Assembly (NCBI GenBank): GCA_003525525.1
Contig: DQED01000319.1
Location: forward strand, 11,123-31,890
DNA: 20,768 nt
Reading direction: 5' to 3'
Source: Desulfovibrio sp.
GTDB taxonomy: Bacteria > Desulfobacterota > Desulfovibrionia > Desulfovibrionales > Desulfovibrionaceae
Positions 1-8,322 of this stretch are shown here, piece by piece (position 1 is the first letter of the stretch; each line of letters opens with the position of its first letter). The position numbers and the translations under genes were made by a program. Under the pieces are notes generated by a model. The model did not search any database, was not told the DNA's origin, and saw nothing but the letters and a program-made list of their open reading frames with translations.

Positions 1-2124
1 GGCGACGCCGCGGCGGCCATGCGTTACACCGAGGTGCGCATGTCGCGTCTGGCCGGCGAATTCCTGGCCGATATCGAAAAGGAAACCGTCGACTTCCGAC
101 CCAACTACGACAACTCCCTGAACGAGCCGGCAGTCTTGCCGACCAAGGTGCCGAACCTGCTTTTAAACGGCTCCTCGGGCATTGCCGTGGGCATGGCCAC
201 CAACATTCCGCCCCACAACCTCGGCGAACTGTGTGACGGCCTGCTCCACCAGCTCGACAATCCCCACTGCGACGTGCGTGACATTATCGCCCTGATCCAT
301 GGTCCGGATTTCCCGACCGGCGCGGCCATTTACGGCGGCAAGGGGCTTCTAGACGCCTATACCACCGGCCGCGGCAGCATCAAGATCAGGGGCAAGGTGG
401 AGATCGAGGAGCGCAAGAAGGACTACCAGTCCGTGGTCATCCGGGAAATCCCGTATGCCCTCAACAAGTCCTCACTGGTGGAGAAGATCGCGGCCCTTAT
501 CAACGACGGCCGCATCGAGGGCGTGTCCGACCTGCGCGACGAGTCCGACCGCAAGGGCATCCGCATCGTCCTGGACCTCAAAAAGGGCATTATCGCGGAC
601 ATCGTCATCAATGCCCTGTACAAGTACACGCCCCTTGAGACCTCCTTTGGCATCAACATGATGGTTGTGGCCGACAACCGGCCGGCCACGCTCAACATCC
701 AGCAGATGCTGGACCACTTCCTGGCCCACCGCCGGGAAGTGGTTTTGCGCCGCACGGCCTTTGACCTGCGCAAATCCGAAGAGCGCGCCCACATCCTCGA
801 AGGCTTGCGCATCGCGCTGGATAACATCGACGAGGTCGTCTCCATCATCCGGGCGTCCAAAAACGCCGTGGAAGCGCGGGAACGCCTGATGGAGCGCTTC
901 GCCCTGTCCGAACGCCAGGCCCAGGCCATCCTGGACATGCGTCTGCAGCGCCTGACCAACCTCGAACGCCAGAAGCTCATCGACGAGTACAACGAGCTCA
1001 TCAAACTCATCGAATACCTGCACTCGATCCTCGAGAACGAAGAGGTCCTGCGCGGCGTCATCCGCGACGAGATAAGGGAGATCAAGGACAAATACGCCAC
1101 GCCCAGAAAGACCGAAATCCTCGAGGACCTGGAAGGCATCGACATCCTCGACCTCATCCCCGACGAGGACGTGGTCATCACGCTGTCCCGGCGCGGCTAC
1201 ATCAAGCGCACCAAGATCGACAACTACCAGCAGCAAAAGCGCGGCGGCAAGGGCGTGGCCGGCGTCTCCACCTCGGGAGACGATTTCGTCCAGTCCTTCT
1301 GCGCCACCACCAACCATCAACAGCTGCTGCTTTTTACCAACCTCGGCCGCATGTTCATGCTGCCCGTGCACCAGATTCCCGAGGGACAGCGCACGGCCAA
1401 GGGCGCGCACATCGCCAACCTGCTGCCCATGGACAAGGAGGAATTCGTGGCAACGGCGCTCGCCATCCGCGAATTCTCCTTCGAGCGCTATTTCCTGTTC
1501 GTAACGCGCCGCGGCATGGTCAAGCGCTCCTGCACCGACCTCTACAAGAACTGCCGCAGCACGGGCATCATCGCCGTGACTCTCAAGGAAGGCGACGAGT
1601 TGCTCACGGTCAAGGAAATCGACGACAAGGCCGAAGTCCTGCTCGCCACGAACCAGGGCCTTTCCAACCGTTTCCACATCTCCGGCATCCGGCCCACGGG
1701 CCGCGCCGCCGCAGGCGTCAAGGGCATCGCGCTCAAGGGGGCGGACCGTGTGGCCGCCGGGGTCATCATGACCGGCAACGGCCGCGACGAAGTGCTGACC
1801 ATCTCGGCCAACGGCTACGGCAAGCGTACTTCCATCGAACACTACCCGGTGCGCAACCGCGGCGGCATGGGCGTCATCAACATGCGCGTGACGCCCAAAA
1901 CCGGACAGGTCATCGGCGCGGTCATGGTCAGCCCCGACGACGAGATGCTGCTGCTCACCTCGGCCAACAAGATCATCCGGCTGTCGGTTTCGGGCATCAG
2001 CTCCGTGGGCCGCGCGACGCAGGGCGTCATGCTCGTGCGCATGGAGGACGACGTCACGGTGACCGGCTTCGACCTTGTCGATCCCAACGACCTTGACCAG
2101 TGTCCTTCCAGCGACGCTTCCTGA
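1..2124 (+). CDS. gyrA: DNA gyrase subunit A, 5'-truncated by the window edge
   Basis: Catalytic subunit of DNA gyrase (GyrA2GyrB2), which introduces negative supercoils using ATP. The frame is open from base 1, and 707 codons are visible before TGA. By comparison with E. coli GyrA about 113 N-terminal residues lie upstream, including the quinolone-resistance region. The catalytic tyrosine sits in the AMRYTE motif at bases 25-27. The winged-helix and tower regions follow ([27 protein letters not shown]), then the coiled coil ending in [17 protein letters not shown]. The C-terminal wrapping domain begins with a GyrA-box, QKRGGKG, at 1234-1254. That box and the following blade repeats separate gyrase from ParC. 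The insertion E. coli GyrA carries before QAQAIL is absent, as in most non-enteric GyrA. The acidic tail is short. The last 25 nt overlap the next gene. Identification is secure. Confidence 0.98.
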   Translation, partial: GDAAAAMRYTEVRMSRLAGEFLADIEKETVDFRPNYDNSLNEPAVLPTKVPNLLLNGSSGIAVGMATNIPPHNLGELCDGLLHQLDNPHCDVRDIIALIHGPDFPTGAAIYGGKGLLDAYTTGRGSIKIRGKVEIEERKKDYQSVVIREIPYALNKSSLVEKIAALINDGRIEGVSDLRDESDRKGIRIVLDLKKGIIADIVINALYKYTPLETSFGINMMVVADNRPATLNIQQMLDHFLAHRREVVLRRTAFDLRKSEERAHILEGLRIALDNIDEVVSIIRASKNAVEARERLMERFALSERQAQAILDMRLQRLTNLERQKLIDEYNELIKLIEYLHSILENEEVLRGVIRDEIREIKDKYATPRKTEILEDLEGIDILDLIPDEDVVITLSRRGYIKRTKIDNYQQQKRGGKGVAGVSTSGDDFVQSFCATTNHQQLLLFTNLGRMFMLPVHQIPEGQRTAKGAHIANLLPMDKEEFVATALAIREFSFERYFLFVTRRGMVKRSCTDLYKNCRSTGIIAVTLKEGDELLTVKEIDDKAEVLLATNQGLSNRFHISGIRPTGRAAAGVKGIALKGADRVAAGVIMTGNGRDEVLTISANGYGKRTSIEHYPVRNRGGMGVINMRVTPKTGQVIGAVMVSPDDEMLLLTSANKIIRLSVSGISSVGRATQGVMLVRMEDDVTVTGFDLVDPNDLDQCPSSDAS

Positions 2125-2912
2125 TCGGCATCGCGTTCGCCGGCCTGTCCCTGCTGTTGCTGGGGCAGGCCGGCTGTCGCGAAAAGGGCGATGTCGAAAC
2201 CTCTTCGGTCGTCGCCGCCCGCACCGCCTTCATCGAAGGCGAATATCTGCGCGCCGAGGAAGGCTACGAGACCTATCTTCAGTCCTATCCGAACGGAAAA
2301 TACCGTCTGGAAGCCTGGGAGCGCCTTGCCGACATCAGCCAGTATGTGCGCAACGCCCCGGCGAAAACGATAAAACTCCTCGAATCCTCGCTCCTCGAAT
2401 ACGGCGGCGATCCGGAATCGGTCTCCAGGATTCTGTTGCGCGCAGCCAGGATGCGCACCGCACTCAAGGAATACGACAAAGCCGGCGGCCTTTATGCAAA
2501 ACTGCTGGAAATAGCTGCGCTGCCCCAGGCCCTGCGCGTGGATATTGTCCTGGAATACGCCCATTCCCGCCTGGAAGCGCACGACGAGGCCCGAGCCTTG
2601 GCGCTTGTGCAGCAAGCTGCCGCAACTCCCCTTGCACCCGAACTCGCCGCCCGTGTTTCCCTGGAACTCGGCCTGCTCCGATTGCGTCTCGGCCAACAAT
2701 TCGAAGCGGAAAGCCTGCTGCGCGAGGTGTACGCCAAAACCGACTCTCCCCAAGCCCTGCGGGCGCGCGCCGGTTTCGCCCTGGCTTCCCTGCTGCAGGA
2801 AAAGCGCGAAACCGGTGAAGCCGTGAAAATACTGGAGTCGTTGCGCACGCTTTATCCCAATCCCCAGGTTATCGAGGAGCAATTGAAGGCGCTCGAGTCC
2901 AATTCGAAATAA
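2100..2912 (+). CDS. TPR-type lipoprotein
   Basis: Predicted lipoprotein of 270 aa made largely of tetratricopeptide-like helical hairpins. Residues 1-25 form a signal peptide (two arginines at 5-6, a hydrophobic core at 7-21) followed by a lipobox-like QAG-C with the lipidated cysteine at 26. From about residue 38 the helices recur with TPR spacing, for example FIEGEYLRAEEGYETYLQSYP, EYDKAGGLYAKLLEIA and QQFEAESLLREVYAK, resembling BamD/YbgF-like outer-membrane TPR proteins. The GTG at 2100 is the only possible start before the signal peptide, because a TGA lies in frame at 2094. No Shine-Dalgarno sequence precedes it and it overlaps gyrA by 25 nt, so translational coupling to gyrA is likely. 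Partner and exact role are unknown; the envelope location is inferred from the lipobox. Confidence 0.85.
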   Translation: MSFQRRFLIGIAFAGLSLLLLGQAGCREKGDVETSSVVAARTAFIEGEYLRAEEGYETYLQSYPNGKYRLEAWERLADISQYVRNAPAKTIKLLESSLLEYGGDPESVSRILLRAARMRTALKEYDKAGGLYAKLLEIAALPQALRVDIVLEYAHSRLEAHDEARALALVQQAAATPLAPELAARVSLELGLLRLRLGQQFEAESLLREVYAKTDSPQALRARAGFALASLLQEKRETGEAVKILESLRTLYPNPQVIEEQLKALESNSK

Positions 2913-3002
2913 ATGCGTTTGTGCCTTGCGGGAGTTTTCGAAGGGTGTTTTTCTTTCTGCCGACAGGGAGACACCGGGAATCTCTACAAGCACGTCATGC
3001 TT

Positions 3003-3045
3003 ACCGGGAACGGTTTTTGCTTGATGAGCCTGCCGTGTTCCCGGT
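3003..3045. repeat. 9-bp perfect inverted repeat
   Basis: ACCGGGAAC at 3003-3011 is exactly complementary to GTTCCCGGT at 3037-3045, with a 25-nt spacer. Only four T residues follow the right arm, so an intrinsic terminator for the upstream lipoprotein is possible but weak. A protein-binding site is the alternative. Confidence 0.4.
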
Positions 3046-3265
3046 TTTCGAAGAAACACGATCGCGCCGTCATCGGGACCTCTTTGCCGGTATCGTTTTT
3101 TTCAGTTTGTTATATAGACATTGGTGCGTGTCGCGGGTTTTGAAAATACCGGGCAACGGGCGGCAAAGGACACGACAAGCGGCGCTATTTCCCGTATGGG
3201 TGCCAACACTCTTTGCGCGCACGAAAATTTTTGTCGCCTTCAGGGCGGGCCGACCGGCCGAACGC

Positions 3266-3303
3266 GCGCAACCGGTTTCGGTGACGCGAAGGCCGGTTTG
3301 CGC
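3266..3303 (+). repeat. Leader hairpin upstream of the PilZ gene
   Basis: GCGCAACCGG (3266-3275) can pair with CCGGTTTGCGC (3293-3303) with a single bulged T. The hairpin ends 17 nt before the ATG at 3321, just ahead of the weak ribosome-binding region GGCGAG. It could affect translation of the downstream gene. Such stems also arise by chance in GC-rich DNA. Confidence 0.3.
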
Positions 3304-3320
3304 AGGCGGGCGAGATTGCC

Positions 3321-4202
3321 ATGGGACTGGATCTCTTTCGCAAACTGACTTCTTCCAAGGAAGAAGACCAGAAACGGCAAAAAAACGCCGCCATTCTCGA
3401 TCTTGCCCTCGTGCAACGGTCCAAGATTCACATCCAGTTCGACGAACGCGCGTCCAATCTCAAGGGCGTGTCCGGCACGATCATCGCGCTCAACGCCAGC
3501 GGCCTCGTCCTGGAATTGAGCGGCCTGTCCAGCATCAAGGAGCGCTTCGTCGATCAGACCATCACCTGTTTTTTTCGCATTGTGGAACGGGAAGACCGGC
3601 ACCGCGAAATCTTTTACAATTTTACGACCACAATCCTGCGCGTCAGACAACTCCCGGACAAACTGCCCCAAATAGCCGTCGCTTTTCCGACCTCCCTGCA
3701 AGGCGCGCAACGCCGTAAAAGCCTGCGCATGAAGCCGCATCTGGAGCAGTTTTCCCACATCGCGCTCTGGAAATACGATGCCAGCGGCGGCTTCGACATC
3801 GCCAAACCGACCATAGGATTAACGCATTTCAAAGCCAATCATGCCGTGCTGGACAATCTTTCCGCCGGCGGCCTCCGCCTTTCCCTGCACAGGCCGCTGC
3901 TCAAGGAGCAAAAACTCGATCCGCAAAAAGGGCATCGGTTCATCTTCTTTGCCACTTTTGCCGAGGACATTCCCCGATTGCGCAAGGAATACTGGCTCGT
4001 GTCCAAGATAAACAACGTGCAGCGCGATCCTGTTTCCGGCGAAGTCGTCATCGGCCTGGAGTTTGTTGCCAATGGCGTGCGCCAGGAAGAAAGCAGCAAG
4101 GTGGAATGGAGCAAGATCACGGACAACGTCATCGACGACCTCGCCCAGCGCATCTATGAGTGGCACATTGCCCTCTACCGCAGCAAAGGGCTTGCGGGCT
4201 AG
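3321..4202 (+). CDS. PilZ-domain protein, YcgR-like (probable c-di-GMP receptor)
   Basis: A 293-aa soluble protein with two parts. Residues 30-125 form a beta-rich N-terminal domain of the YcgR-N/PilZN type. Residues 128-255 form a PilZ domain. The PilZ c-di-GMP signature is intact: RKSLR at 132-136 (RxxxR), and N179, S181 and G184 (NxSxxG) in DNLSAGGLRL. In known PilZ proteins these residues bind the two guanines and phosphates of c-di-GMP. The N-terminus (1-28) is charged and probably helical. YcgR proteins brake or bias flagellar motors in enterics, but no flagellar genes are visible here, so the output is unknown. The ATG at 3321 has only a weak GGCGAG upstream. The gap to coaBC is 27 nt, so the two are probably cotranscribed. 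Confidence 0.85.
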   Translation: MGLDLFRKLTSSKEEDQKRQKNAAILDLALVQRSKIHIQFDERASNLKGVSGTIIALNASGLVLELSGLSSIKERFVDQTITCFFRIVEREDRHREIFYNFTTTILRVRQLPDKLPQIAVAFPTSLQGAQRRKSLRMKPHLEQFSHIALWKYDASGGFDIAKPTIGLTHFKANHAVLDNLSAGGLRLSLHRPLLKEQKLDPQKGHRFIFFATFAEDIPRLRKEYWLVSKINNVQRDPVSGEVVIGLEFVANGVRQEESSKVEWSKITDNVIDDLAQRIYEWHIALYRSKGLAG

Positions 4203-4229
4203 CGCTGCCGCATCGCCCTCGGAACCGCC

Positions 4230-5450
4230 ATGAACGACACCCATTGCCTTTTCACAGGTTACCAGGGCCGCCGCGCGCACCTTGGCGTGACCGGCTCCAT
4301 CGCGGCCTTCAAGACGCTTTCGCTCATGCGCCGCCTGCTTGCCGCCGGCGTTTCGGTCGGCGTCACCCTCACTGAAGCGGCGACGCATTTCGTCACGCCC
4401 CTTTCCTTCGAGGCCCTGGGGGCCGATCCCGTGCTGACGGGCATGTTCGCAACGGAGGCCGCCTCGTTCGCGCATCTCGGTCCGGCCCAGGCCGCGGACG
4501 TCTTTGCCGTGGCCCCGGCCACGGCCAGTACCATCGCCCGCATGGCCTGCGGCATGGCCGACACGCTTCTTTCCTGCCAGCTTCTGGCCTTCGAGGGGCC
4601 TGTCGTGGTCGCGCCGGCCATGAACCCGCGCCTGTGGAACGCCGCGGCCACCAAAGCCAACTGGGCAACGCTCCTTGCGCGCGGCGTCGTCGGCGTCACT
4701 CCCGACTGCGGCGAAATGGCCTGCGGCGAAACGGGTCAGGGCCGTCTGGCCGAGGAACACGCCATCGCCATGGCCATCCTGCGCGCGCTTACGCCCCAGG
4801 ACATGGCCGGGAAAAAGACGCTGGTGAACCTCGGGCCCACGCGCGAATATTTCGACGCCGCCCGCTTCTGGTCCAATCCCTCGACCGGGCTCATGGGCGC
4901 TTGCGTGGCCATGGCCGCCTGGTTGCGCGGCGCGGACGTGACCGTGGTCCACGGACCGGTCTCCTGGTGGTTCCCGGAATCGGTGCGCACGGTCGCCGTC
5001 ACTTCCGCCGCCCAGATGTACGAAGCCTGCCTTGAGGTCTGGCCGCACTGCGATTACGGCGTCATGACCGCCGCTGTGGCCGATTTCGCACCCGCTCCCC
5101 TGCCCGGGGGCGGCAAATTCAAGAAGGAAACGGCAGAGGGCGGTCCGCCCCTGGTCTTTTCGCCCACACGTGATATTCTCTCTGCAATGGGGCAGTCCAA
5201 AAAGCCCGGGCAGACGCTGGTGGGGTTTTGCGCGGAAGCCGAGAAGCTGCGGGAAAACGCCCTCGGAAAGCTCGCGCGCAAGCGATGCGACGTCATCATC
5301 GCCAACCCCATCGACGGACCTGATGCCGGCTTCGCGGTTTCCCGCAACACCGCCCTGGCCCTGGCCGCGGACGGCCGCGAGGAAGCCTGGGAGAATCTGC
5401 CCAAAACGGAAATGGCCTGGAAGATATGGGACTTCACGATTCCCTCCTAG
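4230..5450 (+). CDS. coaBC: Bifunctional phosphopantothenoylcysteine decarboxylase / phosphopantothenate-cysteine ligase
   Basis: Carries out two consecutive steps of coenzyme A synthesis: it joins 4'-phosphopantothenate to cysteine using CTP (CoaB), then decarboxylates the product to 4'-phosphopantetheine (CoaC, FMN-dependent). The CoaC half (about 15-188) shows GVTGSIAAFK, the catalytic His82 in AHLGPA, the PAMN motif ending at Asn132, and Cys165 in ACGETGQGR on the substrate-recognition flap. The CoaB half (about 193-403) shows LGPTREYFD, the SNPSTG motif with Asn216, AAVADF, and the KFKKE lysines at 296-299. The length of 406 aa matches the family. A 14-residue N-terminal extension precedes the usual beta strand. 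The start has a weak GGAA upstream. The 3' end overlaps the next gene by 25 nt. Confidence 0.96.
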   Translation: MNDTHCLFTGYQGRRAHLGVTGSIAAFKTLSLMRRLLAAGVSVGVTLTEAATHFVTPLSFEALGADPVLTGMFATEAASFAHLGPAQAADVFAVAPATASTIARMACGMADTLLSCQLLAFEGPVVVAPAMNPRLWNAAATKANWATLLARGVVGVTPDCGEMACGETGQGRLAEEHAIAMAILRALTPQDMAGKKTLVNLGPTREYFDAARFWSNPSTGLMGACVAMAAWLRGADVTVVHGPVSWWFPESVRTVAVTSAAQMYEACLEVWPHCDYGVMTAAVADFAPAPLPGGGKFKKETAEGGPPLVFSPTRDILSAMGQSKKPGQTLVGFCAEAEKLRENALGKLARKRCDVIIANPIDGPDAGFAVSRNTALALAADGREEAWENLPKTEMAWKIWDFTIPS

Positions 5451-6067
5451 ACGTTCCCGAGCGCCTGCGCATCTGGCAGCTGGCCGGAGTGCGCTATTTT
5501 TACCTCGATCCCGAAGCGCAGGCCGTTTCTGCGCAGCCGCCGGAGCAGGACTTCTCCGCAATCGGCGAGTCTTCCAAACCTGAAGTAGCTTCCGTCTCCC
5601 CCGCCCCCGCCGCCGCTGCGCCATACGCCGTTTCCGACGATCCTGCCTCCTGGCCCGCGCCCTGGCCCGCGCTCTTTGTAAAAGCTCCCGAACATCCCGC
5701 GCTGGTCATCACTTATGCCGCCCTGGGCGACGACATGACCGGTCGCGCCGATCCCCGACACGGCCCGCTGTGGCGCAAACTGCTCGTCGCTTGCGGTCTT
5801 GCCGGAAAAAACGCCGTGGCCTTTTGGCCCGTGCACCTGCCCGATTCCGCAGATCCGCAACGCGATTTGGTAATATTTTACGCCGGATTGCGCCTGCTCG
5901 CCCCGCGCAAGCTGGCGGTATTCGATCCGGCCATGGCGGCATCGCTTACGGCGCAATGTCCGCCAAACGATTCCCTGAAAATCGTGTCCTTGCCCGATCC
6001 CGATACCCTGCTCCAAGGCGACAAGGAGGTCTGGGACCATGTCGTGGCGTCTTTGGCTTCCCCTTGA
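5426..6067 (+). CDS. Uracil-DNA-glycosylase-fold-like protein, apparently lacking catalytic motifs
   Basis: A 213-aa protein that would usually be called hypothetical. Residues 92-210 follow the order of family 4/5 uracil-DNA glycosylases. A beta strand leads into ALGDDMTGR (99-107), where active enzymes have GEGPGxxEDxxGxPFVG. HGPLWRKLLVACGL (112-125) matches the GRAGxLL helix. AVAFWPVHLP (130-139) matches the strand that reads CNVVKCRPP in active enzymes. LLAPRKLAVFDPA (157-169) matches the NPxVIVALG strand. KIVSLPDPDTLL (185-196) lies where the catalytic HPSxLL loop should be. The iron-sulfur cysteines, the GEGPG motif and the HPS histidine are all absent, so DNA glycosylase activity is unlikely. 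A proline/alanine-rich linker (about 50-85) separates a short N-terminal segment. The gene is nested between coaBC (25-nt overlap) and nfeD (29-nt overlap). Homology is my reading of motif order. Confidence 0.65.
   Translation: MGLHDSLLDVPERLRIWQLAGVRYFYLDPEAQAVSAQPPEQDFSAIGESSKPEVASVSPAPAAAAPYAVSDDPASWPAPWPALFVKAPEHPALVITYAALGDDMTGRADPRHGPLWRKLLVACGLAGKNAVAFWPVHLPDSADPQRDLVIFYAGLRLLAPRKLAVFDPAMAASLTAQCPPNDSLKIVSLPDPDTLLQGDKEVWDHVVASLASP
6023..6030 (+). promoter_or_regulatory. Full Shine-Dalgarno sequence for nfeD, inside the upstream gene
   Basis: AAGGAGGT is a full match to the 16S anti-SD and lies 8 nt before the ATG at 6039. It sits within the last 45 nt of the preceding gene, so it fixes the nfeD start despite the 29-nt overlap. 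Confidence 0.85.
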
Positions 6068-7379
6068 GCTGCTCTTCTGCTTTCTTCTCGCCGTGACGAC
6101 AGCACAGGCGGCGACCGAGGCCGCTTCGTCCAAGGATAAGCTCCTCACGGCCGTTTCCCTCTCCCTGGACGGCGCGATCACTCCCGTTGCCGCGGATTTC
6201 CTAGACGAAGGCCTGCTTGCCGCCACGAAGCAGGAAGCCTCTTTCCTTCTCGTGCAACTCGACACCCCGGGCGGCAGCGTGGAGATCATGCGCCGCATGG
6301 TCAAATCCATCCGCCAGTCGCCCGTACCGGTCGTCGTTTATGTCGCGCCGTCCGGCGCGCGCGCGGCCTCGGCAGGCGTTTTTCTCATGGCCGCGGCGCA
6401 AGTCAACGCCATGGCCCCGCAAACGACCATCGGTTCGGCCTCGCCGGTGGGGCTTGGCGGCGAAGACATAGGGAAAACGAGCAGCGCCAAAGTGCAAAAC
6501 GACCTGACGAGCCTGGTGCGCTCCCTGGCCGAAGCCACGGGTCGTGATGCCGCCTGGTACCAGCGCGCCGTGACCGAAGCGGCCAACAGCACCGCGGCGG
6601 AAGCCGTCAGCCGCCGCGTCGTCGATTACCTCGCCGTGGACCGCACGGATCTGCTGGAGCAGATCGGCAAACGCGGTCTCGCTTCAGGCGAAGGCGTGCT
6701 GCATTTCACGCCGTCCCAGGTGCGCATCATCACGCAGGAACCGTCCTGGCGGCATGCGTTTCTTTCCTGGCTGCTCAATCCGCAGGTCGCCTACATCCTG
6801 CTCCTTATCGGCGTGGCCGGCGTCTTTTTCGAGCTTTCGACCCCGGGCGTCATCCTGCCGGGCGTGGCCGGCGGATTGAGCCTGCTGCTCGCGCTCTACG
6901 CCCTGTCCGTGCTGCCGACCAACGCCGCCGGCCTGCTTTTGCTGCTCTTCGGCGGCGGGCTCTTTCTGCTGGAAATCCATGTGACAAGTTATGGCTTGCT
7001 CAGCCTCTCGGGGCTGGCGGCGCTTTTTTTCGGCTCGCTGCTGCTCTTTCGCGGCCAGGGCGTGGACGGACTGCCCCTTTCGCTCATTGCGCCGACGGTC
7101 ATCGGCGTGTGCGTCCTGCTGTCCCTCGCGGTGTGGCTCCTGGCCAAGGCGCAGCGCCTGCGCCCCCGCACGGGCGTCAGCGCGCTCGTCGGCGAGACCG
7201 CGCAGGTGCGGCATTGGTCCGCAAACGCCGGGAAGGTTTTTTTGCACGGGGAAATCTGGGACGCCGTCCTCGAACCCGGCGCCCACGCGCCCACGCCGCA
7301 GACCGGCGGCACGGTCCGTGTCGTCGCGGTCAAGGACATGCTTCTCATCGTTGCCGCCGATGTCGGCGAACGGCCTTGA
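6039..7379 (+). CDS. nfeD: NfeD-type membrane-bound serine protease (long form)
   Basis: A 446-aa long-form NfeD: an N-terminal signal sequence (about 1-25), a ClpP/crotonase-fold protease domain (about 36-235), a multispan membrane region, and a C-terminal OB-fold (about 375-444). LDTPGGS (74-80) and GARAASAG (106-113) give the oxyanion region and nucleophile Ser111. Lys151 in SSAKVQND lies 40 residues on, close to the Ser-Lys spacing of the Pyrococcus homologue PH1510, whose catalytic dyad is S97/K138. Five hydrophobic segments follow between about 246 and 370. In archaea this protease cleaves the C-terminal tail of its partner stomatin, and here the slipin gene follows 26 nt downstream. 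The role is probably membrane quality control. The start is fixed by the strong SD at 6023-6030. Confidence 0.93.
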   Translation: MSWRLWLPLELLFCFLLAVTTAQAATEAASSKDKLLTAVSLSLDGAITPVAADFLDEGLLAATKQEASFLLVQLDTPGGSVEIMRRMVKSIRQSPVPVVVYVAPSGARAASAGVFLMAAAQVNAMAPQTTIGSASPVGLGGEDIGKTSSAKVQNDLTSLVRSLAEATGRDAAWYQRAVTEAANSTAAEAVSRRVVDYLAVDRTDLLEQIGKRGLASGEGVLHFTPSQVRIITQEPSWRHAFLSWLLNPQVAYILLLIGVAGVFFELSTPGVILPGVAGGLSLLLALYALSVLPTNAAGLLLLLFGGGLFLLEIHVTSYGLLSLSGLAALFFGSLLLFRGQGVDGLPLSLIAPTVIGVCVLLSLAVWLLAKAQRLRPRTGVSALVGETAQVRHWSANAGKVFLHGEIWDAVLEPGAHAPTPQTGGTVRVVAVKDMLLIVAADVGERP

Positions 7380-7405
7380 ACCCCATCGAGACTACGGAGG
7401 AAGCC

Positions 7406-8260
7406 ATGTTTGCATTATTGCCTCTTGCGGCCATAGTCCTTTTTCTGCTTTTCGCTTCGCTGCGCGTGCTCAACGAGTACGAGCGCGGCGTCATTTTCCG
7501 GCTCGGCCGCGTCATCGGGGCCAAAGGGCCGGGACTTATCCTCCTTTTTCCGGTCATCGACCGGATGACCAAAGTGTCGCTGCGCACCTTCGCCATGGAC
7601 GTGCCCAACCAGGACGTCATCACTCGCGACAACGTGAGCATCAAGGTCAACGCCGTTGTCTATTTCCGCGTCATCGACCCGATCAAGGCCATTCTCGAGG
7701 TAGAGGACTACATGTACGCCACCTCGCAGATCTCCCAGACGACCCTGCGCAGCGTGTGCGGCGGCGTGGAACTCGACGAGATCCTGGCCCATCGCGACAA
7801 GGTCAACGAGCAGGTGCAGTCCATCCTGGACCAGCACGCCGGCCCCTGGGGCATCAAGGTCGCCAACGTGGAACTCAAGTACATCGACCTGCCCCAGGAA
7901 ATGCAGCGGGCCATGGCCAAGCAGGCCGAGGCGGAGCGCGAACGCCGGGCCAAGATCATCAACGCCGAAGGCGAATTTCAGGCAGCCGCCCGTCTGGCCC
8001 AGGCCGCGGAAATCATCGCCGTGCGCCCGGAAGCCCTGCAATTGCGCTATCTCCAGACCATGCGCGAAATGGCCGCCGAGAGCCATGCGGCGACAATTTT
8101 GCCCATTCCACTTGATTTTATCCGTGCTTTTTTTCATGTTCCAGGCCACGGCGGGCAGGACGGCAAAAACCTTGTCCCGAACGCCGCACCCCTGAATACG
8201 GCTTTCGCCGCAAAAACCGAAACCAGCGTGCAGGACACGACTCAAGACGGCGACGCGTGA
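7406..8260 (+). CDS. Slipin / stomatin-like SPFH-domain protein
   Basis: A 284-aa slipin. One N-terminal hydrophobic hairpin or span (2-20) is followed by the hallmark [13 protein letters not shown] (23-35), the SPFH/Band 7 domain (about 25-195) with [14 protein letters not shown], and a charged helix [20 protein letters not shown] typical of stomatin oligomerisation. The C-terminus (about 232-284) has a hydrophobic patch, [10 protein letters not shown], then a polar disordered tail. In PH1511-type stomatins the hydrophobic C-terminal segment is the substrate of NfeD, so this patch is a candidate cleavage site. The ATG at 7406 was chosen because GGAGG lies at 7396-7400 and the protein then begins as slipins do; the frame stays open further upstream but overlaps nfeD. 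The pair probably forms membrane microdomain scaffolds. Confidence 0.92.
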   Translation: MFALLPLAAIVLFLLFASLRVLNEYERGVIFRLGRVIGAKGPGLILLFPVIDRMTKVSLRTFAMDVPNQDVITRDNVSIKVNAVVYFRVIDPIKAILEVEDYMYATSQISQTTLRSVCGGVELDEILAHRDKVNEQVQSILDQHAGPWGIKVANVELKYIDLPQEMQRAMAKQAEAERERRAKIINAEGEFQAAARLAQAAEIIAVRPEALQLRYLQTMREMAAESHAATILPIPLDFIRAFFHVPGHGGQDGKNLVPNAAPLNTAFAAKTETSVQDTTQDGDA

Positions 8261-8322
8261 TCCCGCCGCGTGGGCCACGACCGCCTCGCAGATGCGAGCG
8301 TGCAACCGCCACCAAAGGAACC

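Larger units (their letters stand above)
2913..3320. other. 408-bp gene-free interval with inverted repeats
   Basis: No convincing gene is present. The stretch is less GC-rich and more T-rich than its surroundings, notably around 3093-3120, where TATATA (3111-3116) could be a -10 element but has no -35 box at proper spacing; TTGCCG at 3084-3089 is about 21 nt away. Two inverted repeats are visible and listed separately. The interval probably holds the end of the gyrA-lipoprotein transcript and the promoter and leader for the PilZ gene at 3321. Confidence 0.5.

Noticed and set aside
472..1842. A 456-codon open frame antisense to gyrA.
   Set aside because: It is a codon-position shadow of a GC-rich gene. 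gyrA is certain on the other strand, and the antisense product has shadow-type composition.
2913..3143. A 76-codon open frame starting directly after the lipoprotein stop.
   Set aside because: It has no ribosome-binding site, unusual composition with many Cys and Phe, no recognisable motif, and runs through the inverted repeat and the TATATA region.
3190..3225. A sigma54-type promoter around GGTGCC...TTTGC.
   Set aside because: The GG and GC elements are 14-15 bp apart instead of the required 10.
3256..3320. A GEMM-type c-di-GMP riboswitch in the leader of the PilZ gene; GCAACC, GACGCGAAGGCCGG and a final GCC-ATGG loosely echo the consensus.
   Set aside because: The conserved core (CACGCACAGGGCAAACC, GACGCAAAGCC, tetraloop and receptor) is not present, and the likeness is the kind GC-rich sequence gives by chance. 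A covariance-model scan would settle it.
3819..5624. A 601-codon minus-strand frame covering coaBC and parts of its neighbours.
   Set aside because: It is antisense to well-identified genes, rich in Gly, Arg and His, and spans gene boundaries without any domain.
8285..8298. CTCGCA-GA-TGCGAG palindrome between the slipin and epimerase genes.
   Set aside because: A 2-nt loop and 6-bp arms with no T-run: too short to support a terminator or operator call, and such palindromes are common by chance at this GC content.
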